Below, piece by piece: positions 24,676 to 31,471 of a DNA stretch of 37,269 nt (position 1 is its first letter; each line of letters opens with the position of its first letter). The notes beneath the pieces are model-generated. The model was not told the DNA's origin, searched no databases, and saw only the letters and a list, made by a program, of their open reading frames with translations. The position numbers and the translations under genes are program-made. This DNA is from Lachnospiraceae bacterium (GTDB lineage Bacteria > Bacillota > Clostridia > Lachnospirales > Lachnospiraceae), in contig BLLU01000097.1 of the NCBI GenBank assembly GCA_011959105.1, positions 1 through 37,269 on the forward strand. The letters run 5' to 3'.

Positions 24676-26088
24676 ATGGCGGTTTCCGACCTGCTCCCGC
24701 GTAAAAGCATGGGGAGCAAATCCCGCAGGCAGACGCTCCATGACCGTCTGGATTACGACCAGAAAGAAAAAAAGACCAAAGACGGGGAACTGGTGTCTTC
24801 CTATATGTGCAGCCCGGAAACCGCCGCTGAAGAATTTGAAATGAGCAAGCTGCTCTACGAAACCGCCACCGGGCGGAGCCAGCCGAAGGAGCGGGACATC
24901 ATCTCCTACCGTATCATCCAGTCCTTCAAGCCGGGTGAAATTACGCCGGAGGAAGCCAACAAACTGGGCTATGAGCTGGCCATGAAATTCACGAAGGGAA
25001 AACACCAGTTTCTTGTCGCCACCCATGTAGACAAAGCCCATATCCATAACCATGTGGAATTTAACAGCACCAACCTGGAATGTGACGGCAAATTCAATAA
25101 TTTTTATAATTCTGCCCTCATCCTCCGCCGTCTGAACGACCAGATCTGCCGGGAACACGGATATTCGGTGATTGAAAAGCCGAAAGCCAGGGGACAGAGG
25201 TATCAGGAAAAGGCGGCGGCAAAGCGCGGGCGCAGCTATAAGGAGCAGCTGCGGCAGGCCATTGACCGGGTACTGCCAGACAGCAGGAACTTTGAGGACT
25301 TTCTGTCGCGCATGAGGAAGGAAGGGTACGAAATCAAACACCGTGGAAAGTCCCTGGAATTTTTAGCTCCCGGACAGCAGCGGTTCACCCGCTCCCAGCG
25401 TCTGGGGGACGCTTATACAAAAGAGGCCCTGCAGGAACGGCTCTCCGGAACACGCACAAGACCCGCACCGGTAAAACCGAAACGCCGGACAGCAGGCAGA
25501 AACGTCAATCTCCTTGTGGATATCCAGGCAAAGATGCAGGCCGGCAAAGGGAAAGGCTACGAACGCTGGGCAAAAGTGTTCAATCTGAAGGAGGCGGCAA
25601 AGACCCTGAATTTTCTTGTGGAAAACGGCGTCACCGACTACGGTGAACTGGAAACGCGGGCAGAAACTGCCGGGGAAACTTTTGATACACTCTCCCTCCG
25701 TATCAAACAGCTGGAAGGACGCATGGCAGAGGTAGCGCAGCTGAAAACGCACATCATAAACTATTCTAAAACGCGGGACATTTACAAAGAGTACAAAAAA
25801 TCCCGTCATAAGAAAGAATACCGGGCGGAACATGCGGACGAGATCAGAAAGCACGAAGCAGCAAAGACGGCGTTCGACGCCCTGGGAGGGAAACCGATTC
25901 CTAAAGTGGCGCAGCTGTCGGAAGAATATGCCGCACTGCTGGCGGAGAAAAAAGAACGGTATGAGGAATACAAAGCAGCCCGGAAGGACATGATCGACTA
26001 CCAGACTGCGAAGCAGAATGTTGACCGGATCCTGGGGCTGGAACCGGCGGAAAACGGACAGCAGAAAAAGCAGGAAACGGAGCGTTGA
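24676..26088 (+). CDS. Relaxase (mobilisation nickase, HxHxH type)
   Basis: A 470-residue relaxase of the MOBP-like Relaxase family, which nicks oriT and stays joined to the transferred strand. The metal-binding triad is H122, H124 and H126 in AHIHNHVEFN. The upstream F-K-P-G-E-I-T-P-E-E-A-N-K-L-G-Y-E-L segment is typical of clostridial relaxases. The nicking tyrosine is likely one of the N-terminal tyrosines (for example in L-D-Y-D-Q), not settled. From about 300 on the protein is a charged coiled coil. ATG 24676 follows AAGGGGGGAT. The first residues (MAVSDLLPRKSMGSK) differ from common relatives, which usually open with a K-x-x-x-Y segment. The gene ends 29 bases before a strong terminator, closing the transfer operon. 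Confidence 0.9.
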   Translation: MAVSDLLPRKSMGSKSRRQTLHDRLDYDQKEKKTKDGELVSSYMCSPETAAEEFEMSKLLYETATGRSQPKERDIISYRIIQSFKPGEITPEEANKLGYELAMKFTKGKHQFLVATHVDKAHIHNHVEFNSTNLECDGKFNNFYNSALILRRLNDQICREHGYSVIEKPKARGQRYQEKAAAKRGRSYKEQLRQAIDRVLPDSRNFEDFLSRMRKEGYEIKHRGKSLEFLAPGQQRFTRSQRLGDAYTKEALQERLSGTRTRPAPVKPKRRTAGRNVNLLVDIQAKMQAGKGKGYERWAKVFNLKEAAKTLNFLVENGVTDYGELETRAETAGETFDTLSLRIKQLEGRMAEVAQLKTHIINYSKTRDIYKEYKKSRHKKEYRAEHADEIRKHEAAKTAFDALGGKPIPKVAQLSEEYAALLAEKKERYEEYKAARKDMIDYQTAKQNVDRILGLEPAENGQQKKQETER

Positions 26089-26117
26089 GCTGGCCGCCGG
26101 ACGAATCGGGAACGGAA

Positions 26118-26164
26118 GAAAGGATACAGTTTGCCGGTATGGCGGCTGTACCCTTTCTTTTTTT
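26118..26164 (+). terminator. Intrinsic terminator closing the relaxase operon
   Basis: GAAAGGATACAG (26118-26129) pairs with CTGTACCCTTTC (26146-26157) with one mismatch. An inner GCC/GGC stem closes the loop, and eight or more T follow immediately. Base composition drops downstream of this point. Confidence 0.85.
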
Positions 26165-26177
26165 GCGTAAAAATATA

Positions 26178-26206
26178 TTCACTGATGAGATGTGTTATAG
26201 TATAAT
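26178..26206 (+). promoter_or_regulatory. Promoter of the nitroreductase gene
   Basis: TTCACT (26178-26183), 17-base spacer, perfect TATAAT (26201-26206). It stands 48 bases before the ATG at 26254, right after the relaxase terminator. Confidence 0.7.
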
Positions 26207-26253
26207 GGAGATGTTGGAAAATCGGAATTTATTAAGTCCAGGAGGGTTATATT

Positions 26254-26919
26254 ATGACGATTAAAGAAGCTGTCAGGGAGAGGCATATGGTTCGGAAATA
26301 CACCGATAAGCCAATTCCAATAGATATTGTGAAGCTATTAGAGGAAAGAATTGCTGAAAATAATAAACTCCATGATTTAAGGCTGGCACTTGTTACAGGC
26401 AATTCGGATGGGCTTTCGGGTGTCGCAAAACTGCTTTTAGCAAAGGGAGTAAATAATTATATTGTCCTTGCCGGTCTTGATACATCTGGGTTAGATGAAA
26501 AACTCGGATACTGCGGTGCTGATATCGTTTTGTATGCTCAGACACTTGGCCTTAATACTTGGTGGGTAGGCGGTATGTATAACGGCAAAGGTGCAAAGAA
26601 AAATCTTGACGATCCTTCTGTCAGAGTGAACGGGGTTATTGCCATTGGGTATGGCTTAACGCAAGGGGTTCAGCACAAATCTAAAACCGCAGAAGAGGTA
26701 AGCAAGTACGATGGAAAGCCGCCACAGTGGTTTCTTGACGGCGTTGACGCTCTGCTGTATGCCCCTACTGCATTAAACAAACAGGCATTCAAGGTAGCGG
26801 GCAGCGGAAATAAGGTTTCTATTGAATGCGATAGCGGACACTTTGCGGGAATTGATCTTGGGATTGGCAAGTACCATTTTGAAGTGGGGGCAGGCAAAGA
26901 TAATTTTGAATGGGTTTGA
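26254..26919 (+). CDS. Nitroreductase-family protein
   Basis: A 221-residue flavin-dependent nitroreductase-like protein. The N-terminal I-K-E-A-V-R-E-R-H-M-V-R-K-Y-T-D-K-P-I segment is the family's FMN-binding start; the usual R-R-S is changed to R-H-M. The core includes A-Q-T-L-G-L-N-T-W-W-V-G-G-M-Y, near the conserved G-L-G-T-x-W pattern, and a C-terminal G-I-D-L-G-I-G-K-Y-H-F-E. Members reduce nitro, quinone or other substrates with NAD(P)H; the substrate here is unknown. ATG 26254 has AGGAGG at 26241-26246. It has its own promoter and is followed after 27 bases by the next gene, so the two may share a transcript. Lower GC than the transfer genes marks it as cargo. Confidence 0.85.
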   Translation: MTIKEAVRERHMVRKYTDKPIPIDIVKLLEERIAENNKLHDLRLALVTGNSDGLSGVAKLLLAKGVNNYIVLAGLDTSGLDEKLGYCGADIVLYAQTLGLNTWWVGGMYNGKGAKKNLDDPSVRVNGVIAIGYGLTQGVQHKSKTAEEVSKYDGKPPQWFLDGVDALLYAPTALNKQAFKVAGSGNKVSIECDSGHFAGIDLGIGKYHFEVGAGKDNFEWV

Positions 26920-26946
26920 CAAATCCCAGTTTGAAGGAGCAGACTA

Positions 26947-27381
26947 ATGGACAACAAAATTGATGCGTTACTTAATAAACCGTGTTATGTCATTGACTTT
27001 TTACCTCAAAAGGTATCTAAGACATCTAACGGACATTTTTTTGATGTTGAGTATTATTTGCTTAACAGCGAAAAGCGCCATGAAATGAAAAATAAATATG
27101 TTAATATCATATTGAAGTTGATGTGCTATTACCGTACTTCCATTTTATGGAATGGGTGGAATGATAATCCGAAACCAGAAGATATCGATGCTGCTGTCAG
27201 TGAGATTATGGAAAATCATTCCGGAACACTAAATATCCTGTTTTCAGAGGAAAATGCTTTATTGGTTTTTGAATGGGACTGTCTAAATTTAAGTGCTTAT
27301 AACTTATCAGAAAACATGAAAGAAATAGTAGGAAAGATTGCATTGTCTGAAGGCTTTTTCTGCTGGAGAGGAGCGGATTAA
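26947..27381 (+). CDS. Hypothetical protein, possible immunity-like or cargo protein
   Basis: A 144-residue acidic protein with no signal peptide or membrane segment. It begins MDNKIDALLNKPCYVIDFLP and contains many aromatic residues (Y-Y-L-L, W-N-G-W-N-D-N-P) and a C-terminal F-F-C-W-R-G-A-D. The opening is familiar from uncharacterised clostridial proteins, and small acidic proteins of this shape often act as immunity or antitoxin partners, but no toxin gene is adjacent, so this is only a guess. AAGGAG at about 26933 precedes ATG 26947. It probably shares the nitroreductase transcript. Confidence 0.65.
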   Translation: MDNKIDALLNKPCYVIDFLPQKVSKTSNGHFFDVEYYLLNSEKRHEMKNKYVNIILKLMCYYRTSILWNGWNDNPKPEDIDAAVSEIMENHSGTLNILFSEENALLVFEWDCLNLSAYNLSENMKEIVGKIALSEGFFCWRGAD

Positions 27382-27440
27382 ATTGCAGTTTGCAAGGCTG
27401 ATAACAGAAATATTTTCATGAAAAATCAGAGGTGATACGA

Positions 27441-27677
27441 ATGGGAAATTTCAAGCCGGGAGACAAGGCTTTTATAGTGGAATCAAACCGCACTGTGCGG
27501 GAGGTAACTGTAATAAGACATTCCGGTGGAATGTATCTTATCAGATTTGCTGAAGGAGGCGGTATTCAGGTTCGGGGACATAGATTATTTGTCTCTCAGG
27601 AAGAAGCTGCGGCAAGCATACAGACAGATAAAGAAATGTCGAAAAGATACCGTAGCCCATATGAGTACGAACATTAG
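27441..27677 (+). CDS. Small hypothetical protein with KOW/SH3-like pattern
   Basis: A 78-residue protein of short beta-strands: F-K-P-G-D-K-A-F-I-V-E-S-N-R-T-V-R-E-V-T-V, then M-Y-L-I-R-F and I-Q-V-R-G-H-R-L-F. This looks like an SH3 or KOW-type barrel, which often binds RNA or protein. The tail is charged and ends R-S-P-Y-E-Y-E-H. AGAGGTGAT precedes ATG 27441; the in-frame GTG 9 bases earlier overlaps that ribosome site and is less likely. Similar small proteins are common in clostridial elements. No function is known. Confidence 0.65.
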   Translation: MGNFKPGDKAFIVESNRTVREVTVIRHSGGMYLIRFAEGGGIQVRGHRLFVSQEEAAASIQTDKEMSKRYRSPYEYEH

Positions 27678-27762
27678 ACCGAAGGTTTATGATAAGGCGA
27701 AATATAGATGATGACAACCTTAACCGGGGGGACAGGATTCTGTTTGAATAAAGAGGTGTTTT

Positions 27763-28089
27763 ATGGATAAGAAAAAAGGAATTGGGGTAATTACGGGTTT
27801 ATGTGCGATTGCTATTGTTGGAACGAAGCTGTTTAAGTTTTTAAGCGGGGAAGAAAAATATAGTAATGACTGGATGGAATCATTATCCGATGAAGAACTT
27901 GAATCTGAACGCGAAAAAGTCAGGCAAGACTGGTGTTCCGCGGAGAAAGATTTTTCAATGGCCGTAAAATTAGAGAGTATATTAAATCAGTTCGATAAAG
28001 AAATGAGCAAAAGAGCCTGGAAAGACAAGAAAGAATATGGTTATCCAAAGCACGGTGAGCATGGCTGGTATTTGTCTGAGGATGATTAA
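27763..28089 (+). CDS. Small membrane-anchored hypothetical protein
   Basis: A 108-residue protein with a short basic N-terminus (M-D-K-K-K) and one hydrophobic segment (about 7-24, I-G-V-I-T-G-L-C-A-I-A-I-V-G). It continues with a charged helical part (S-D-E-E-L-E-S-E-R-E-K-V) and a C-terminal H-G-E-H-G-W-Y-L-S-E-D-D. The hydrophobic start may be an anchor rather than a cleaved signal. AGAGGTG precedes ATG 27763. I do not recognise the family. Its neighbours are other small cargo genes, all on the same strand with gaps below 100 bases. Confidence 0.6.
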   Translation: MDKKKGIGVITGLCAIAIVGTKLFKFLSGEEKYSNDWMESLSDEELESEREKVRQDWCSAEKDFSMAVKLESILNQFDKEMSKRAWKDKKEYGYPKHGEHGWYLSEDD

Positions 28090-28171
28090 CCAAAAGTTTA
28101 GATTTATTTGCAGATTTGCGGTTAATTCCGGCATATGAATGATACCATTTAAAATCTTAGGAGAAACAATT

Positions 28172-28453
28172 ATGTACAAATTACTTGGAGCAGATGGAAA
28201 ACAGTATCTCTCTGAAACGCCGGGCGCTTTCGGCGGGAACAGCAAGCAGAAAATCTATGGCCGTCTTGACTGCCGCTCTGCCCTCTCCACAATCAGGAGA
28301 TTTCCTGGCAGCTATGAAGAATACCGCGTATTCTTTGCCGACGAGAAAACGGCTCTTGCCGCCGGATACCGTCCATGCGGGAATTGTATGCGGAAGCAGT
28401 ACCAGGAATATAAGGACAATCCAGAAGAATACCGGCGCAAATTCGGCCTGTGA
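28172..28453 (+). CDS. Stand-alone Ada-like zinc-binding protein
   Basis: A 93-residue protein resembling the metal-binding N-terminal domain of the Ada repair protein. The stretch Y-R-V-F-F-A-D-E-K-T-A-L-A-A-G-Y-R-P-C-G-N-C matches Ada's F-F-x(4)-A-x-x-A-G-Y-R-P-C-x-x-C pattern, and an earlier Cys stands in Y-G-R-L-D-C-R-S-A. In Ada such Cys residues bind zinc and accept a methyl group from DNA phosphotriesters. Here no methyltransferase or AraC domain follows, so it may only bind zinc or DNA (inference). GGAGAAAC precedes ATG 28172. The gene has higher GC than the genes before it. Confidence 0.75.
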   Translation: MYKLLGADGKQYLSETPGAFGGNSKQKIYGRLDCRSALSTIRRFPGSYEEYRVFFADEKTALAAGYRPCGNCMRKQYQEYKDNPEEYRRKFGL

Positions 28454-28486
28454 TCGGAACGCCGGGGAACGAAGCGAGGCGATTAT

Positions 28487-29704
28487 TTGGAAAATCAAAG
28501 GTTTACACCACTGCCCTTTATGGATTCGCATACAATAAAAAATATTGCTGAACAGAACAATACCGCATTGAAGCAGCTATTTGGCGAAAAAATACGCAAA
28601 AACTTTCTGATACAGATAAAAGATCAGGTTCTGAAAGAACTGGGATTTGATAATCTCATAAAATATTATGATTTCCGCTGGTCAGATGCGGAAATGGTCA
28701 CAGGGGCAGGCGAAGCCCCGGAATACGATATATGCAGGATGGTTGTCGGGATACACCGGGCATATTCCATTTTCCTTACCAGGCAGGAAGTACGGGATAA
28801 TGAAAGAAACGATTCCTACAGGAGGCGGCTTATTTCCGAGACGTTAGAGAAAATCCGGTTCCGCCGGTATGCCGGTTCCTATTTCAGAAAGATGACACTA
28901 TTTTCAGGAGAGGAATTTTTATATTATCCTCTGCCCTATGAGCTTTTTGCAGTCGCGGTTAAAATGAGCCTGCTGCTGAAAGATAACTATGGGCTGAAGC
29001 GCTGGCAGTTCTATTACGGCATACTGCATAACGGGCTTTCCGCCCTGACACTCATGGAAGATAATCTTCCCGGCGGCGCATATCCCTTATGCCGGGGCAT
29101 GATTGAGATATATGTAAAGTTTCTGCTGTTAAACAGGCCGGAGGCTCTTTGTGCCGATTATGAAAAATTCCGGATGTATGAAGTGGAACAGTCCTGTTGC
29201 AGCCAGAGGTATCCGGAAGAATTTCATACGCTTTTTAAGAAACGCATCTGCCAGAGTGCAAAAAGCAGAGCGGACTATCTCCATTTTGGATGGGTGGATT
29301 CCATTGACGGATACCATTCCATAGTGACAAAAACTCCTTACTCTGTATATGGGATCCTGGCTTACCTGAAATGTAAAGATACTGACAGAAATCCGGAGCT
29401 GGAACAGCTGGAATATTTTTATAAATCGTGCCATGCCTATACCCATGGAAGTGTGCAGACGGCCATTTATCCTGTACTGCACTATTTTGAAATCTCAATC
29501 ATGCTCTATTATGTGATCCGCAGTACGTTTTTACTGCTGTGCGGGGAATTGGATATAGAAAACAGCATTGACGGGAATGATGTGATCGCCATGATTGACA
29601 GGGATTTTGCCGTATTATACGGACAATATAAAAGGCGGTCTACAGATAATTTTAAAAACTATTATAACTGCCAGAAGGGGGTATACGAAAATGAAAAAAG
29701 GTAA
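28487..29704 (+). CDS. DUF5677-like protein
   Basis: A 405-residue all-helical protein. The middle (about 160-340) resembles DUF5677: N-G-L-S-A-L-T-L-M-E-D-N-L, then A-Y-P-L-C-R-G-M-I-E-I-Y-V-K-F, and later C-H-A-Y-T-H-G-S. The R-G-M-x-E and H-A-Y-T-H-G elements are the kind of residues that could form an active or binding site. The function of the family is not established. The TTG start at 28487 has only a weak ribosome site (GAGGCG); ATG 28520 in the same frame has none better. Its 3' end overlaps the following HTH gene by 14 bases, so the two are co-translated and probably act together. Confidence 0.7.
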   Translation: MENQRFTPLPFMDSHTIKNIAEQNNTALKQLFGEKIRKNFLIQIKDQVLKELGFDNLIKYYDFRWSDAEMVTGAGEAPEYDICRMVVGIHRAYSIFLTRQEVRDNERNDSYRRRLISETLEKIRFRRYAGSYFRKMTLFSGEEFLYYPLPYELFAVAVKMSLLLKDNYGLKRWQFYYGILHNGLSALTLMEDNLPGGAYPLCRGMIEIYVKFLLLNRPEALCADYEKFRMYEVEQSCCSQRYPEEFHTLFKKRICQSAKSRADYLHFGWVDSIDGYHSIVTKTPYSVYGILAYLKCKDTDRNPELEQLEYFYKSCHAYTHGSVQTAIYPVLHYFEISIMLYYVIRSTFLLLCGELDIENSIDGNDVIAMIDRDFAVLYGQYKRRSTDNFKNYYNCQKGVYENEKR

Positions 29705-30080
29705 AATGCTTGGCCTGATCGTCCGGCAGGCAAGGGAAGAAAAGAACTGGACACAGCAGGAACTGGCCGACAAAATGGGAATCCCTGTTGATAAAGTGAC
29801 AGAACTTGAAAATGGTAATGCAGATCCGTCTATGACAGAAACAGCGGGATATTTTTTCCTGCTGAATATCTCTCCGGATATTACGATGTATGAAGATAAT
29901 GCAGAAGACGCATTGCGGATGAACCGTCTCTTCCGCGAACTCCAGACACTGACGCCGGAACAGTTTGACAGGCTGTGCAGGTCTGTCAGCCATATCAGGC
30001 GGTGGCGTGAAAACCGTCCGGATGTTATCACGCTGGACGATTACTGGAAAGCCATAGAGAAGGAATCTGCCGACAAATAA
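29691..30080 (+). CDS. XRE-family HTH protein paired with the DUF5677 gene
   Basis: A 129-residue protein with an N-terminal Cro/CI helix-turn-helix (about 8-62; Q-Q-E-L-A-D-K-M-G-I-P-V-D-K-V-T-E-L-E-N-G is the recognition part). A C-terminal helical tail follows, with T-P-E-Q-F-D-R-L-C and a W-R-E-N-R-P-D-V segment. ATG 29691 is preceded by AAGGGGG; a TTG-like start at 29595 would overlap the DUF5677 gene deeply and has no support. The overlap of 14 bases with the upstream gene suggests a regulator or antitoxin-like partner of the DUF5677 protein (inference). It is followed by an intrinsic terminator. Confidence 0.8.
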   Translation: MKKGKMLGLIVRQAREEKNWTQQELADKMGIPVDKVTELENGNADPSMTETAGYFFLLNISPDITMYEDNAEDALRMNRLFRELQTLTPEQFDRLCRSVSHIRRWRENRPDVITLDDYWKAIEKESADK

Positions 30081-30095
30081 AAATTCGGATTTTTC

Positions 30096-30142
30096 AGTGT
30101 GGGTATCCGACAGCCTGTCTGGTATCCACACTTTATTATAAT
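30096..30142 (+). terminator. Intrinsic terminator after the DUF5677-HTH pair
   Basis: AGTGTGGGTATC (30096-30107) pairs with GGTATCCACACT (30121-30132), with two G-U pairs. An inner GAC/GTC stem sits in the loop, and a T/A-rich run follows. It overlaps the end of the minus-strand gene at 30136. On that strand the stem is not followed by T, so it serves the + strand. Confidence 0.7.
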
Positions 30143-30366
30143 TCGTCCAGGCCGTCTATCAGCCTATACAATTCCTCTATATCTTCTTTTGTCCACACAG
30201 GCGCATATTTTCGGCAGGTATCTTTTGCAAAGCACTTTTTGTCTGAACATTTTTTTACGCCGGCACACTTGATGAAATATACAATTCTGGCAATGTCCCA
30301 TACAATGATATATGCAAAAATCAGTACAGCCGAACCGGCGGCAAATAAATCAAAAATCCACTTCAT
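30136..30366 (-). CDS. Small membrane protein with Cys-rich segment
   Basis: A 76-residue protein with one membrane segment (about 8-32, F-A-A-G-S-A-V-L-I-F-A-Y-I-I-V-W). The following segment has four Cys (C-A-G-V-K-K-C-S-D-K-K-C-F-A-K-D-T-C), and the tail is acidic and helical (T-K-E-D-I-E-E-L-Y-R-L-I-D-G-L). ATG 30366 overlaps the TGA of the preceding minus-strand gene in an ATGA arrangement, so the two are translationally coupled. The Cys group might bind metal or form disulfides, depending on which side of the membrane it faces. I do not recognise the family. Confidence 0.65.
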   Translation of the reverse strand: MKWIFDLFAAGSAVLIFAYIIVWDIARIVYFIKCAGVKKCSDKKCFAKDTCRKYAPVWTKEDIEELYRLIDGLDEL

Positions 30367-30620
30367 ACAGATGTATTCCCTTCTTTTTGTTTGAGCAGTT
30401 TTTCCAAAAAGCCTTTACGCTTTCCTTCCTGTTCCATATCGGTCACGGTATCTTCCAGGTGCATCAGCCACACCCGGTACATCGGCATGGAAGTTACCGC
30501 AAACTGTAACAGATCTTTTTCCGTCCAGCCGTTCAGCTTACTGCATCTATGGGCCAGTTCTGTCAGCCTGCTTTCCCACTCTTCGTTATCTATTATATGC
30601 GTTATCTCATATGCCTGCAT
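30363..30620 (-). CDS. Small soluble hypothetical protein, partner of the membrane protein
   Basis: An 85-residue, mainly helical, charged protein beginning MQAYEITHIIDNEEWESRLTE. Its middle carries L-N-G-W-T-E-K-D-L-L-Q-F-A-V-T-S-M-P, and the end is basic (K-R-K-G-F-L-E-K-L-L-K-Q-K-E). On its strand AAGGAG precedes ATG 30620. It is the first gene of a two-gene minus-strand operon whose promoter (TAGACA, 18 bases, TATAAT on the minus strand) lies within a palindrome at 30650-30677. The divergent HTH gene is a likely repressor (inference). Function unknown. Confidence 0.65.
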   Translation of the reverse strand: MQAYEITHIIDNEEWESRLTELAHRCSKLNGWTEKDLLQFAVTSMPMYRVWLMHLEDTVTDMEQEGKRKGFLEKLLKQKEGNTSV

Positions 30621-30649
30621 AGAGTTTCTCCTTGTCTGGTGTGCATATT

Positions 30650-30692
30650 TATATACTGTTTAATTATATAGTATATATTCTTTTCCTGTCTA
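30650..30692 (-). promoter_or_regulatory. Minus-strand promoter with overlapping palindrome
   Basis: On the minus strand TAGACA (30692-30687) is followed after 18 bases by TATAAT (30668-30663). A TATATACT/AGTATATA inverted repeat (30650-30657 and 30670-30677, 12 bases between) brackets the -10 box and could be an operator. The region is very AT-rich, so some pairing may be chance. Confidence 0.5.
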
Positions 30693-30748
30693 TACCGTAA
30701 GTATTTATTTTTAAAATATATGTCTATAATAATTTTGACAGGAGAGGT

Positions 30749-30964
30749 ATGGAAATGAAATATTTACACATCAGGATCATGGAATTGCTGCAGGAAAAGA
30801 AAATAAGCAAGACAAAAATCTGCAAAGATTTAGACCTTCAGAGAGGGAATTTTAACCGATATTGCAGGGACGAATTTCAACGTGTGGATGCGAACCTGAT
30901 CATCAGGCTGTGCGATTATTTTGACTGCGATATTGCGGATCTGCTGGAAATATGTGAAAGGTAA
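30749..30964 (+). CDS. Small Cro/CI-type HTH regulator
   Basis: A 71-residue protein that is essentially one helix-turn-helix domain of the short HTH_26 (Cro/CI) type: I-M-E-L-L-Q-E-K-K-I-S-K-T-K-I-C-K-D-L-D-L-Q-R-G and L-C-D-Y-F-D-C-D-I-A-D-L-L. The ribosome site AGGAGAGG lies only 4 bases before ATG 30749; ATG 30755 two codons later has the better spacing and may be the real start. It is divergent from the minus-strand two-gene operon and is followed by a strong terminator, so it is a single-gene unit that probably represses the neighbouring operon. It resembles in type and length the HTH protein in front of hsdR at 32563. Confidence 0.8.
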   Translation: MEMKYLHIRIMELLQEKKISKTKICKDLDLQRGNFNRYCRDEFQRVDANLIIRLCDYFDCDIADLLEICER

Positions 30965-30971
30965 TAAAGAG

Positions 30972-31003
30972 GACACGGGAATTGATACGCCCGTGTCTTT
31001 TTC
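30972..31003 (+). terminator. Intrinsic terminator after the small HTH gene
   Basis: A perfect 8-base stem GACACGGG (30972-30979) with CCCGTGTC (30990-30997), a 10-base loop, and TTTTTCTCTCT directly after. It separates this gene from the convergent XRE gene at 31021. Confidence 0.85.
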
Positions 31004-31020
31004 TCTCTGTCTGCCGCCGC

Positions 31021-31329
31021 TCAGCGTTTCAGCCCTTTGATGATCGCCAGTACATTCTGGCGGCTTTTTTCGTCCAGCGCCTCCATGTCTTTCTGCATCT
31101 CGCGGTATTCTGACGGATGGCTGTTGCCGTCGTCAAAAAATTCCGACGGCGTGACATCCAGGTATTCACAGATATAGAAAAATACCTGCATGGACGGAAA
31201 GCCGTTCCGGTTTTCAAGCCCGTTGATATATCCGGGGCTTTGCCCGATGGCAAGGCTCATTTCTCTTGCGGACACTCCCTTCCGCTCTCTCAATTTTATC
31301 AGTCTGTCGTAAAATAAGTCCTCAAACAT
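31021..31329 (-). CDS. XRE-family repressor of the lipoprotein gene
   Basis: A 102-residue regulator with an N-terminal Cro/CI helix-turn-helix (about 8-62; A-R-E-M-S-L-A-I-G-Q-S-P-G-Y-I-N-G-L-E-N-R is the DNA-reading part) and a C-terminal helix with E-M-Q-K-D-M-E-A-L-D-E-K-S-R. ATG 31329 has AAAGGGGCGG upstream on its strand. It is divergent from the lipoprotein gene, whose promoter contains a perfect 8-base palindrome, so it is the likely repressor of that promoter (inference). Confidence 0.85.
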   Translation of the reverse strand: MFEDLFYDRLIKLRERKGVSAREMSLAIGQSPGYINGLENRNGFPSMQVFFYICEYLDVTPSEFFDDGNSHPSEYREMQKDMEALDEKSRQNVLAIIKGLKR

Positions 31330-31402
31330 AACATGCCGCCCCTTTTGTATAATTGTACCCTACACCTATGGTATTTATATCTGGACAAACTGTATATTTT
31401 GA

Positions 31403-31431
31403 TTGAGTTATCCAGTTATACTGGATATAAT
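31403..31431 (+). promoter_or_regulatory. Promoter with operator palindrome in its spacer
   Basis: TTGAGT (31403-31408), 17-base spacer, TATAAT (31426-31431). A perfect inverted repeat TATCCAGT-TAT-ACTGGATA occupies 31409-31427, exactly the spacer plus the start of the -10 box. A half-site-like CTGGA occurs at 31381. Confidence 0.75.
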
Positions 31432-31471
31432 ATTAAATATGAACGATTTGACACGACAGGAGGATGATCTG

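Noticed and set aside
30096..30142. Bidirectional terminator between convergent genes
   Set aside because: On the minus strand the stem is followed by A-rich rather than T-rich sequence, so only + strand termination is supported.
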